This document shows, piece by piece, positions 8,719 through 16,212 of a stretch of DNA of 64,000 bases. Source of the DNA: Pirellulales bacterium (lineage in GTDB: Bacteria > Planctomycetota > Planctomycetia > Pirellulales > JAICIG01); the NCBI GenBank assembly GCA_035533075.1, contig DATLUO010000193.1, positions 1 through 64,000 on the forward strand, written 5' to 3'. A program made the position numbers and the translations under genes. The notes beneath the pieces are model-generated. The model did no database searches and was not told the origin of the DNA. It saw nothing but the letters and a program-made list of their open reading frames with translations. Positions within the stretch are counted from its first letter, which is position 1; every line of letters begins with the position of its first letter.

Positions 8719-9747
8719 TCAGTCTAGGGTTCGTTGCCTGTGTCGTCGTCGTCGCGCTGCCCACCAAGCAATAATGAGCGCGGCTACGACGACATTAACC
8801 AAAACAAACCAGCGCCGGACAGCACTTATGGGCTCGGGCCCTGCGCTGGGAACAGTAAATATCTTGTCAATCACAAGGTCGTTGACCGTCGTTCCAGGCG
8901 GAAAGTCGATCACAAATGTGCCGTTCTCGAAGACTGGATTGATGCGCGTCCGCTTGACGTCGGCAGTGACGACAAGTTTAACTCGATGTTCCGCCCGCGT
9001 TGTTATTGCCTCCAGTTTTGTCGGCAGCCATACAGACTGACCCTGCCCGTCGTCGAACTGGTACGCCTCGAGAATGCGCGCGTCCACGGCCGGCGTGTCA
9101 CCCTTGCCGTACAGCAGGCTTCTCACCGGCAGTGCGCCTCGTTCCAGGTCAAGCCAGACGCTTGCATAGCGATGCGGCACGCCCGACCCATCCGTAAAAG
9201 TGGCGTCGACAACATGGCACGGCCGGTCGCCGACTTGCTCCGGATCCGACCGCAATTGTGCGTACTTCAGGAGGTTCACCAAGCTGGCGTCGTCCGTGCC
9301 ACGCCCGTCCGGACGCGGCGGGTGCATCAGGGCGCCGGTCAGCACGCGTTCGGTGCCAAGAGGATTGATGGGCGGTTTCTTGGGCTGCGAGATTGCCCCT
9401 TGAAGAATCGATGGGTTGTGAAAGGTTGCCGTGCTGTCCGAAAGGGCGTATTCCAAAGCGAACATCTTACCGTTCGCCTGCGGGTCCGCGGAATCCTTCC
9501 ACCAGCGATAATTGCCGGTCGCAATGTCGAATCGCATTCGGCCCCGAAGCAGCGGAACTAACAAAGGAAAAGTTCCGTCGAGCAGCTCTTGGTGTTCTTC
9601 GTAGGTAACATCAATGGCGTGGACGCGCTCTCGAGCGCTCTTCGCGATTCGCACGATGTCTTCGAGCGCAATTCCATCGCTGGCGACGGCGCCCCGCGGC
9701 ACAAAGGCCGCGGCCAGGCAGATGAGACGGCAGACACGCGTATTCAT
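8719..9747 (-). CDS. secreted LolA-like protein with C-terminal anchor
   Basis: A 342-residue protein with a signal peptide ending near AVASDG, a central part with alternating beta strands (RMRFDIATGNYRWW, YALSDSTATFHN) that recalls the LolA/LolB-like fold of outer-membrane lipoprotein carriers, and one membrane helix close to the C-terminus followed by the tail ARRRRHRQR. The fold is an inference from the pattern, not a recognised family hit. A protein of the same plan, with signal peptide, similar central domain, terminal helix and basic tail, is encoded at 19127-20323 in the parallel run. The C-terminal anchor faces the cytoplasm with its basic tail. It lies between the DUF1573 and Cys-rich genes with gaps of 16 and 21 bp. 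Confidence 0.65.
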   Translation of the reverse strand: MNTRVCRLICLAAAFVPRGAVASDGIALEDIVRIAKSARERVHAIDVTYEEHQELLDGTFPLLVPLLRGRMRFDIATGNYRWWKDSADPQANGKMFALEYALSDSTATFHNPSILQGAISQPKKPPINPLGTERVLTGALMHPPRPDGRGTDDASLVNLLKYAQLRSDPEQVGDRPCHVVDATFTDGSGVPHRYASVWLDLERGALPVRSLLYGKGDTPAVDARILEAYQFDDGQGQSVWLPTKLEAITTRAEHRVKLVVTADVKRTRINPVFENGTFVIDFPPGTTVNDLVIDKIFTVPSAGPEPISAVRRWFVLVNVVVAALIIAWWAARRRRHRQRTLD

Positions 9748-9768
9748 CGGGGTACATACTCCGCCGTG

Positions 9769-10188
9769 TCAGGGGCATGTCGCTGGAAACGATTTACCCA
9801 AAGCGCAGGCCGCGGTGTTACAATAAAGTGGGGTGCATACGCACCATAGAGAGCAACCGCACGTCGTGTTGACAAAGCCGTTGAAGCAGGCCCTGTAAGT
9901 GGAACTACAGGTCGCGTACTTGACACCCCCGATGCATTTCGTCGTCATACTGGGGTCCGGGCCGCAAGCGTTCCATGAGCAAATGCCGCAAAGGCTTGGC
10001 GGTGCCGCCGAGCAACCAAAGGCGGGCACCGTCCCGCAACCGGCGCTCACCCTCGCAGAACAATCCCAGATGAGCGGCGGAGCGGCGTAGACGGTCCGCG
10101 CGAACCAAAGCATGTTCATTGCACAGAACACCGCGGAAATGAGCAGGAACGACACCACCGAAATCCACGATCGAACGACCATCGCCAT
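9769..10188 (-). CDS. cysteine-rich secreted protein, 16 Cys
   Basis: A 139-residue protein. It starts at the ATG at 10188, which follows AAAGGAGCG at good spacing; an earlier in-frame TTG would overlap the upstream gene and was rejected. Residues 1-36 form a signal peptide ending near VYAAPP. The mature part of about 100 residues has 16 cysteines, an even number, with no free hydrophobic core, so it is probably held by up to eight disulfides. Motifs include CGICSWNACG and CGCSLWCVC. It belongs to no family I recognise. The gene directly upstream encodes a MauE-thioredoxin fusion that could form or repair these disulfides. A second Cys-rich protein with a similar plan is at 23401-23892. It could be a surface or secreted peptide, or a precursor needing cleavage. 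Confidence 0.7.
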   Translation of the reverse strand: MAMVVRSWISVVSFLLISAVFCAMNMLWFARTVYAAPPLIWDCSARVSAGCGTVPAFGCSAAPPSLCGICSWNACGPDPSMTTKCIGGVKYATCSSTYRACFNGFVNTTCGCSLWCVCTPLYCNTAACALGKSFPATCP

Positions 10189-10202
10189 CGCACACGCTCC
10201 TT

Positions 10203-11333
10203 TCAAATCGATTTCTCTGGAAACACAAACGAGACGCAGTCCCCTGACATATCAGTAGACGGTGATTTCACCTCCGACTCCGCGATCGCGCAGGCGGCGG
10301 TGGGTCCGCCTAGAAGTTCCGCCGCGCGCGGTAGCCGCCCAAACCAAGAGGCTTGGACAATCCCTTCCTGAACGAAAACAGCGATTGGCGTGTCAATTTG
10401 ATAACCGCCGGCTCGAGATCGCAGTCGACACGTGATGAACGGTGCGCGCCGCTCCGCAGCCGAGCGCCCGTCAGGCGACGGAATCTCGATCGCGGCAATG
10501 CGAATCGGATTGCCGTTAGCGCCCAATTCGCGCGACAGATGGTCGCAGTCCTGAAGTACCCCGCCGCAACGGCGGCAATCGGGTCGGTAGACCACGGCAA
10601 GCCAGGAACCCCGCCCCAGCACTTCGCCTCCTTCGAGATACCGCATCAGAAGAAAAGGTTGCCCCTTCAGCCCGGCGGGATCGTAGCAAATCGGCCCCCC
10701 ACCCCAATTTGCAGCGTAGCCGTCCGAACCGTTCTCATCCGAAACGATGTGCCTTGGTGCGCTAAATACGCCCGCAACGGCCACAATACCGGGTAACGTG
10801 ATAGCGAGGGACCAAGCCAAGCACCGCATTGAGCGAAAACGTGGCCTCGTCGACTCCCCTAGCGAACACGACACAACCGCCGCCGCGTCGAGCGCAAACG
10901 TTACCCAAGGGCTTATGGCGAACTCGCCAAAGCAACCGCAAGACGTTTCCCCGGCGAGCCCCTTCCAGAGCGAGAGGGTCGACAGGATAAGAAACCATAA
11001 AGTGGCGGTATAGCGCGCCCGAGGTCCAGCTTGGCCGAATACCAGGCAAATGGCCACGGCGACGTGAATCTCGATGACGGCGACAGTAAGCCAGTGCGAT
11101 CCGAAAAAACGCGCGGCGCGGCCAGGATAGGCCATCAACTGGTACGTTTTGGTTACCGCTGCGAACATAAGCACGCTCACCCAGAGCCAGCGCACCATAG
11201 GGTGCGAACAGACCGACACTGCGTGACGATACAGACGACCGAGGCGAACTTGTCCAACCATCGAACGAACCGTGCTAACAACGCGATGAACCGGCAACCG
11301 GCGTGTAATGTGGCGGACTCGTCTTGAGTGCAT
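10203..11333 (-). CDS. MauE-like redox membrane protein fused to a thioredoxin-like domain
   Basis: About 376 residues. The N-terminal half has four or five membrane helices and the motif SCGCFGEF (Cys132 and Cys134), the hallmark of MauE/DoxX-type redox-associated membrane proteins. The C-terminal half, outside the membrane, looks thioredoxin-like with a CxxC site in PDCRRC (Cys253 and Cys256). Such fusions are thought to pass electrons or disulfides across the membrane, as DsbB or VKOR partners do. It is the first gene of the six-gene operon, and the 16-cysteine secreted protein begins 14 bp after it, which suggests that protein is its client. The start is uncertain: ATGs at 11333 and 11261 are both possible and neither has a strong ribosome site. 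Confidence 0.8.
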   Translation of the reverse strand: MHSRRVRHITRRLPVHRVVSTVRSMVGQVRLGRLYRHAVSVCSHPMVRWLWVSVLMFAAVTKTYQLMAYPGRAARFFGSHWLTVAVIEIHVAVAICLVFGQAGPRARYTATLWFLILSTLSLWKGLAGETSCGCFGEFAISPWVTFALDAAAVVSCSLGESTRPRFRSMRCLAWSLAITLPGIVAVAGVFSAPRHIVSDENGSDGYAANWGGGPICYDPAGLKGQPFLLMRYLEGGEVLGRGSWLAVVYRPDCRRCGGVLQDCDHLSRELGANGNPIRIAAIEIPSPDGRSAAERRAPFITCRLRSRAGGYQIDTPIAVFVQEGIVQASWFGRLPRAAELLGGPTAACAIAESEVKSPSTDMSGDCVSFVFPEKSI

Positions 11334-11419
11334 CGTCCGCCACGAACCGCGAACACCAAGATGCGAATATGAATCTACGCGCCAGGAGCGATTCCCGCAA
11401 GTAGCTTTTTATGTTCTTT

Positions 11420-11455
11420 CGCGCCCCAGTTCGCCCCAGGCCCCACTGGGGCGCG
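11420..11455. repeat. 11-bp stem hairpin upstream of the redox operon
   Basis: The arms CGCGCCCCAGT and ACTGGGGCGCG are exact inverted copies around a 14-base loop, 87 bp upstream of the MauE-thioredoxin start. No T-run follows on the minus strand. It may be a terminator or a regulatory hairpin, or simply another intergenic repeat. A looser relative lies near 24893-24926. Confidence 0.4.
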
Positions 11456-11599
11456 CTGGTGAGCTACGATGGTTCGAGCTTAGCCAGAAAGATTGGCCGC
11501 CCCGCTCGTCGAAGAACAATGAACCGAAGCTTCCGGAGCTTTTGACGGCTCAGCAACGCTTGTCGCGGCGCTCTGGGAACCGTCGCTCTACGGGGGAAA

Positions 11600-11706
11600 A
11601 ACGAGATCGCGCCGCACACGCTTGACTTGCCGCGTTTCGAGGTGATAAATGTAACTTGAATAGCCCGCCGTTGCCACCGGCTTGACCTGCTGCAAATAAT
11701 TAACGT
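11600..11706 (-). pseudogene. GT39 C-terminal fragment
   Basis: Read on the minus strand, this stretch gives a sequence similar to the conserved last segment of the GT39 proteins: VATAGYSSYIYHLE, then VKRVRRDL, against AGYSIYIYHLE and VNRVRRRL. Nothing upstream encodes the membrane part. It is a leftover of a further GT39 copy between the redox operon and the LRR gene at 11713. The remaining intergenic DNA (11334-11599) shows only the hairpin above. Confidence 0.7.
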
Positions 11707-11712
11707 GAAATC

Positions 11713-12738
11713 ATGACCAATAATCGCCGTCTGCCGCTGATCGTCGTCGCCACGCTTTTGCCTATCGCGGCCCTCTCTTACGCCTTCTTCCTCCATTCCC
11801 GGGGAGGAACGCCCGATTCAAAGCCAAGCATCCCCGCGGCCAAGCCGATGGCACAGGTCGTCGCCCGCGTCCAGGCGCTCGGCGGGACGCTAAGAATCGA
11901 TGGCGACGCCGTCGAAATCGACCTGACTCAGACCGCAGTCAGCGACGAAGATCTCGCGCTGTTCAGTTCACTTCGCGGAGTGAGGCGGCTTGTTCTCGAG
12001 AGGACGCACATCACCGACTCTGGCCTGGCGCACATCGAGCAAATGCGCGACCTCTGGGCCTTAGATCTCATGGAGACCCATGTCAGCGCCGCCGGGCTGG
12101 CGCATCTAGAAGCTTTGCCGAAGCTGGAGGTGCTCTATCTTGCCAGCGCGCCCGTTAACGACTACCCGGGCATCAACGACGCCGGCGCTCGTGAGATAGC
12201 GCGGTGCAAGGGGCTGCGCGTGCTTTACCTGAACCGAGGCGCTGTGACCGATGAAGGGATCGATCATCTCAGCGATCTACCACGTTTGGAAACGCTGGTT
12301 CTTCAAGAGGCAAAGTTGACCGGCAGGGCGCTGGAGAGCTTCGGCCGCCTGCCCAAATTGCGGGAACTGGTACTGAACGGCGTGCCCCTCACCGATGCCG
12401 ACCTGCGGCACATTGGCGCGCTGCGGCGTCTCAATACGCTCAATCTCGATTATACGAAATGCACGAATTCGGGGCTCGCGAATTTGATGCAGTTGCGCGA
12501 ACTGACCGGCCTAAGCATCGCATATACATCAATTGGTGATGAGGGACTCTCTCACTTGGCGCGGCTTGAGAAGCTCGACTCCCTCTGCCTAATGGGGACG
12601 CGCATCAGCGACAAAGGCATCGCCGTACTCGGGCGAATGTCTTCGCTAAAAGAGCTGTATCTTGAAGATACAAAGTTGACAGTGCAAGGCATCGCCTCAC
12701 TTCGTGAGGCTCTCCCGAAGACGAAGATCACGCCCTGA
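11713..12738 (+). CDS. membrane-anchored leucine-rich repeat protein
   Basis: A 341-residue protein with one N-terminal hydrophobic helix (about residues 8-26) that serves as a signal anchor and has no lipobox, followed by about ten bacterial-type leucine-rich repeats (LxxLxLxxTxIxDxGLxxL) to the C-terminus. The predicted solenoid lies outside the cytoplasm. It is the only plus-strand gene in the first 25 kb and stands between fragments of duplicated GT39 and LRR genes. It is longer than the LRR lipoproteins in this window and its signal is different. The role is unknown; binding to other proteins is the likely function. Confidence 0.8.
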   Translation: MTNNRRLPLIVVATLLPIAALSYAFFLHSRGGTPDSKPSIPAAKPMAQVVARVQALGGTLRIDGDAVEIDLTQTAVSDEDLALFSSLRGVRRLVLERTHITDSGLAHIEQMRDLWALDLMETHVSAAGLAHLEALPKLEVLYLASAPVNDYPGINDAGAREIARCKGLRVLYLNRGAVTDEGIDHLSDLPRLETLVLQEAKLTGRALESFGRLPKLRELVLNGVPLTDADLRHIGALRRLNTLNLDYTKCTNSGLANLMQLRELTGLSIAYTSIGDEGLSHLARLEKLDSLCLMGTRISDKGIAVLGRMSSLKELYLEDTKLTVQGIASLREALPKTKITP

Positions 12739-12750
12739 CGAGCGCATCTC

Positions 12751-13092
12751 TCACATAGAATACAACGGTCTGGCCATCGCGGATCGCTCTATGTCAACGG
12801 CGACGAACTGGCCGCCGAGGCCGATCGTGTCACCCGCCGGGCGCTCGCACTTGCGGCGGCCAAGGCCCACGCTGGTGCCGTCGAGGCAGAGGGTTTCCAG
12901 GCTCGTGGCGCCGGCGAGTGCGGCAAGATCGGCATGGACGACGCGCGAATGGTCGCGTGCGTCGATTTTGGCCGAATCGCCCGCCTGGACTTCGTCGATG
13001 GCGGAACGGAACAGCTCGCCGTCCGTCGCGCGGTGGCAGCCCGCGATCAGCGCCACGGCCAGCAGCGCAATGCACCGACTCACCCGGTCCAT
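12751..13092 (-). pseudogene. truncated LRR lipoprotein, second copy
   Basis: The first 75 or so residues (MDRVSRCIALLAVALIAGC, then TDGELFRSAIDEVQAGDS and the first repeat up to LCLDGTSVG) match the intact LRR lipoprotein at 2778-3389. After about position 12872 the sequence is unrelated and runs to a stop at 12751, so five of the six repeats are missing. The lipobox is intact and the start lies 4 bp after the GT39 copy 2 stop, as in the first module. It could still make a short lipoprotein, but it is best regarded as a truncated copy. Confidence 0.75.
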
Positions 13093-13096
13093 TGAC

Positions 13097-15160
13097 TCAA
13101 CCTCCTCCTCCCACGTTGTGCGCTGGCGGTGCGTCAAGTTCGCGCAGGCCCAGCTCGCGCCGCACCCGATTCACCTCCGGCAATTCGAGGTGATAGATGT
13201 ATATCGAGTAGCCTGCCCTCGCCACCGGCTCGAAGCGCTGAAAATAGGTGAAATACGGCTGCTCAGTGTAAAACTTTCCTCCCTTTCCATCGGGGATTGC
13301 GTATTGGTATCCGTGCAGCATTGTTACGCTCACGGCATACCAGCCGGGGAGCGGACCAATTTCCGCGCTAGAGGTTGGCGACGGCTGGCGCCGTTCGCCG
13401 CCCTCGTTATCCAGATGCACCGGACCATGCGGCGGGAGCGAGAATTCAATTCCCGCGGCGCGCGGGTCAAAATAGCCGAAGTAGGCCAGCCCTAGCGGGC
13501 GGGCCTCTGGGTGCTCGCCTAGCCATGTCTTAAGGTACAGAAGATCCTGGCCCCAATCGAGATTGCTGTCGAGCATGTGCCAGCGGCCGCCCAGCGGGCC
13601 GCCAACGAGTTCGTTGAAGTACGAAAGCGAATGCGGGTAATACCAGAGGCTGCTGCCGATCGACCACGCCAGGGCCAGTCCCACAGCCATCATCTGTACG
13701 GAACGGACTCCGTGCCGTTCCTTAGATACGCGGCCTTCGTGACGTTCCGCCGTTTCCTGTAGGGAGCGGAGTCTGTGCCGTTCCGTGGGATCGGCAAACA
13801 ACCGCCCTAACCTGCCAATCCAAATAAACACGAACGGAAAGATCGGCAGTACATAGCGCAGGTGATGATTGAAACCCGTCTGCGAGCTGACCAGGGCGAA
13901 AATGACGGCCGCCGGCAAGAGCAAGACGAATTCGTCTCGCCAAGTCGCACCGCCGATCGTGCCCGACGCGCCCCGCGAGATGTCGGCCACCGCCCCCATC
14001 ACGCGGAGCGTGATGCCTACGGTGACCGCCATGAGGAACAGCAGCCAAGTTCCCAGCGGCACTTTGATCGCCAGGCCGTACAAGTAGTAGTACCACCAGC
14101 CGCCGTGGCGCCATTCGCCGTGCAGATAGGACGGAAAGCCTTGCTCGAAATCGTACTTCTGGTGATCGATGCCCAACACGTAGTTTGCCGGTAAAGGCAC
14201 GCGCAGCCCTGCCAGACCGGTTCCGGAGAACCTGTTCCGGCGGGCGGAACCCGGCACGCCCATGTCGCGCGGTCCGCCCAGCGCCGCGCTGAGGAAGTGG
14301 AACTCTCCTAATGGCTGAAGCGGGCCTTCGAATGCGTAGCCGAGGTTGAGCACGTAAAGGCCCAGCGCGGCCATCAGCACGAGCTGCCCCGCTTGCCGTA
14401 GGCCAGGCTTTCCAGCCTGACGCTCCTCGAGCGTCGCCAGCGAACCGTCAGGCTGGAAAGCCTGACCTGCATTCTTGCTCGCGCGCGCGAGCCGCCAAAA
14501 CAGCCAGGCCAGCGGCCAGACCGCGTACAGGACCAGAAAGGTCGCTTTCGTCAGCTCCGCCAGGCCAAGGGCGATGCCCGTGGTGAACGTCCGCGGCCAA
14601 CTCGGGGCGCGGATCCATTTCCAGAACAGGTAGCAAGAAAGCACGCCCAGTGACGTCGCTCCCACGTCGGGCGTGATCATCTGCCCGTGGGCAAGGAGAT
14701 TCGGACAAAAGCACCATAATGCCACCGCCAGCAATCCGCCCGCCGGACCGTACAGCTCGCCGGCCCAACGGTAGCATACATAGCCGCCCAGCAGACTAAA
14801 CGGGATGCATGCCCAGCGAGCCACGGTGAACAGCCAGAACGACCACTCGCCGTTGGCGGCAATGAATTGTTCTCCACACTCGAATTCCCCCCGGGCGCCG
14901 CGCAAGAGGGAATAGGCGCTCCAGTCCGATCGCGGGCGCGTCAGCGCTACAGGCATGGTGGCCACTAACCGCACTAGCGGTGGATTGACCCGGTAGAGGT
15001 CGAAACGGCCGAAGTGCCAATGGCTCAGCCCCGCGGCCATGTGTCCGACTTCGTCGATCGACGGGCTATGCCGCGTCGCCGCCCACGCCAACAGCGCGGC
15101 GTGAAGGCTGAGCAAGAGCGTCGCAACAAGGCCCGGTCGTTCTGATAGTTTCGCGATCAT
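13097..15160 (-). CDS. GT39-family membrane glycosyltransferase, copy 2
   Basis: A 687-residue multi-helix membrane protein, nearly collinear with copy 1 at 3394-5499, including HSPSIDEVGH in the first loop, the YRVNPPLVR motif and the C-terminal AGYSIYIYHLELPEVNRVRR. It probably transfers a sugar from a polyprenyl-phosphate donor outside the membrane. It starts at ATG 15160 (MIAKLSERPG). It carries the same two in-frame repeat insertions as copy 1, at residues about 230-254 (VGQAFQPD-type element, 45 bp shorter here) and 458-488 (ERHRLRSLQ-type). The insertions therefore came before the duplication and then changed length in multiples of three. It is followed at 4 bp by the truncated LRR gene and preceded by a family B repeat and a GT2 gene. 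Confidence 0.87.
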   Translation of the reverse strand: MIAKLSERPGLVATLLLSLHAALLAWAATRHSPSIDEVGHMAAGLSHWHFGRFDLYRVNPPLVRLVATMPVALTRPRSDWSAYSLLRGARGEFECGEQFIAANGEWSFWLFTVARWACIPFSLLGGYVCYRWAGELYGPAGGLLAVALWCFCPNLLAHGQMITPDVGATSLGVLSCYLFWKWIRAPSWPRTFTTGIALGLAELTKATFLVLYAVWPLAWLFWRLARASKNAGQAFQPDGSLATLEERQAGKPGLRQAGQLVLMAALGLYVLNLGYAFEGPLQPLGEFHFLSAALGGPRDMGVPGSARRNRFSGTGLAGLRVPLPANYVLGIDHQKYDFEQGFPSYLHGEWRHGGWWYYYLYGLAIKVPLGTWLLFLMAVTVGITLRVMGAVADISRGASGTIGGATWRDEFVLLLPAAVIFALVSSQTGFNHHLRYVLPIFPFVFIWIGRLGRLFADPTERHRLRSLQETAERHEGRVSKERHGVRSVQMMAVGLALAWSIGSSLWYYPHSLSYFNELVGGPLGGRWHMLDSNLDWGQDLLYLKTWLGEHPEARPLGLAYFGYFDPRAAGIEFSLPPHGPVHLDNEGGERRQPSPTSSAEIGPLPGWYAVSVTMLHGYQYAIPDGKGGKFYTEQPYFTYFQRFEPVARAGYSIYIYHLELPEVNRVRRELGLRELDAPPAHNVGGGG
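13696..13787. repeat. palindromic repeat family C, inside GT39 copy 2
   Basis: Two imperfect units with the core GGAACGGACTCCGTGCCGTT lie in the coding sequence and read in frame as ERHRLRSLQ and ERHGVRSVQ. The position matches the element at 3993-4085 in copy 1. Confidence 0.75.
14398..14470. repeat. palindromic repeat family A, inside GT39 copy 2
   Basis: The inverted arms 14398-14421 and 14447-14470 share the core GGCTTTCCAGCCTGAC. The element is in frame and encodes AGQAFQPD ... QAGKPGLRQ. It is 45 bp (15 codons) shorter than the element at the same place in copy 1. Confidence 0.85.
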
Positions 15161-15169
15161 TGGCTACGA

Positions 15170-15245
15170 GGAGGATGGCCTTCCCAGGCCGTCGCGTCGT
15201 TCTTTCCCCTGGTTGTCATTGGACGGCCTGGGAAGGCCATCCTCC
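15170..15245. repeat. palindromic repeat family B, copy 2
   Basis: The arms 15170-15193 and 15222-15245 are inverted copies with core GGCCTTCCCAGGCCGTC. The element lies between the GT2 gene and the GT39 gene it probably shares a transcript with, and is nearly identical to 5509-5585. Confidence 0.85.
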
Positions 15246-15255
15246 GGTCGAGTCC

Positions 15256-16113
15256 CTATCTGCTCCACTTCCGCCAGCGCCATAACGTCTTCAGCGCTTC
15301 GATCCCGTCGCGCAGCCGGATTTTCTTGCCCTCCGCGGCGCCGCGCGGACAGTATCCGACCGGAACCTCCGCAATGTGCAACCCCATGCGGCACGCTTTG
15401 GCGGTCACCTCTGGGCAAAACTCAAACCTCTCGCACTCCAGACGCATCGCCCGGAGCGTCTCCGTGCGGAACAGCTTGTAGCACGTGGCCTCATCGGTGA
15501 GCCGCGCGCCGTAGAGCCAACGGGTCGCCGCGTTCAGCGCGCAGACCCCGATACGAAACGTAGTCCACGGCGGGGTAGCCGGACTCGTGAGAGTTCGGGC
15601 GGCGGTAAGCAACGTCGTTTCCGGGTCCGCCTCGCCCGAATTCTCACGAATCGCGGTACGCGAGCGAAGGTATCGCGATCCGTACACCACATCCGCCTCG
15701 CCGGCCAAAAGCGGCTCCAGCAGGCACAGGTAGTCGCGAGGGTCATACTCCAAGTCGGCGTCTTGAACGAGCGTGTATTTACCCTGCGCCTGTTCGAGGC
15801 CCGTCCGGATTGCGGCGCCCTTGCCGGAGTTGCGCGAATGGGCCAACAATTCGACGACGGGATGCCCCTCCCAGCGCTCGAGAACCCCTGTTGTCCCGTC
15901 GGTCGAGCCGTCGTCCACAACGAGCACCTGCATATCGAGCGGCACATCGACGACACTGCGCAGCAACTCGTCGACCGTCGCCGCTTCGTTGTACACCGGA
16001 ACGATGACCGTCAACAGCGCACCGTAGCCATCTCGCTCCGCGAGATGTTGAGGCTCCGCTTCGGCGTGCGCGGTCGCCGCCCTAGGCACGATCCGCTCGA
16101 TCAATCCCGCCAT
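15256..16113 (-). CDS. GT2 family glycosyltransferase (polyprenyl-phosphate type)
   Basis: A 285-residue GT-A fold enzyme of family 2. The nucleotide-binding start is TVIVPVYNEAATVDELL, followed by VVDDGSTDGT and the catalytic metal-binding segment QDADLEYDP. The overall plan resembles dolichyl-phosphate mannose or glucose synthases that make polyprenyl-phosphate sugars. This fits its place beside GT39 proteins, which use such donors: GT2 would load the lipid on the cytoplasmic side and GT39 would use it outside. There are no membrane helices. A C-terminal fragment of a second copy is at 5605-5745. The exact sugar is unknown. Confidence 0.87.
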   Translation of the reverse strand: MAGLIERIVPRAATAHAEAEPQHLAERDGYGALLTVIVPVYNEAATVDELLRSVVDVPLDMQVLVVDDGSTDGTTGVLERWEGHPVVELLAHSRNSGKGAAIRTGLEQAQGKYTLVQDADLEYDPRDYLCLLEPLLAGEADVVYGSRYLRSRTAIRENSGEADPETTLLTAARTLTSPATPPWTTFRIGVCALNAATRWLYGARLTDEATCYKLFRTETLRAMRLECERFEFCPEVTAKACRMGLHIAEVPVGYCPRGAAEGKKIRLRDGIEALKTLWRWRKWSR

Positions 16114-16212
16114 CGTCCACCCTCCCTAATTCGTCAAACCCCGCGTTCGAAAGCCCAAGACCAAAGCCCCAAGACCGACAGGCCGGAAATCCAAAATCGC
16201 AAATCCAAGATC

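Noticed and set aside
12769-13075. Plus-strand frame over the truncated LRR gene
   Set aside because: It is antisense to recognisable LRR lipoprotein sequence and lacks a start signal.
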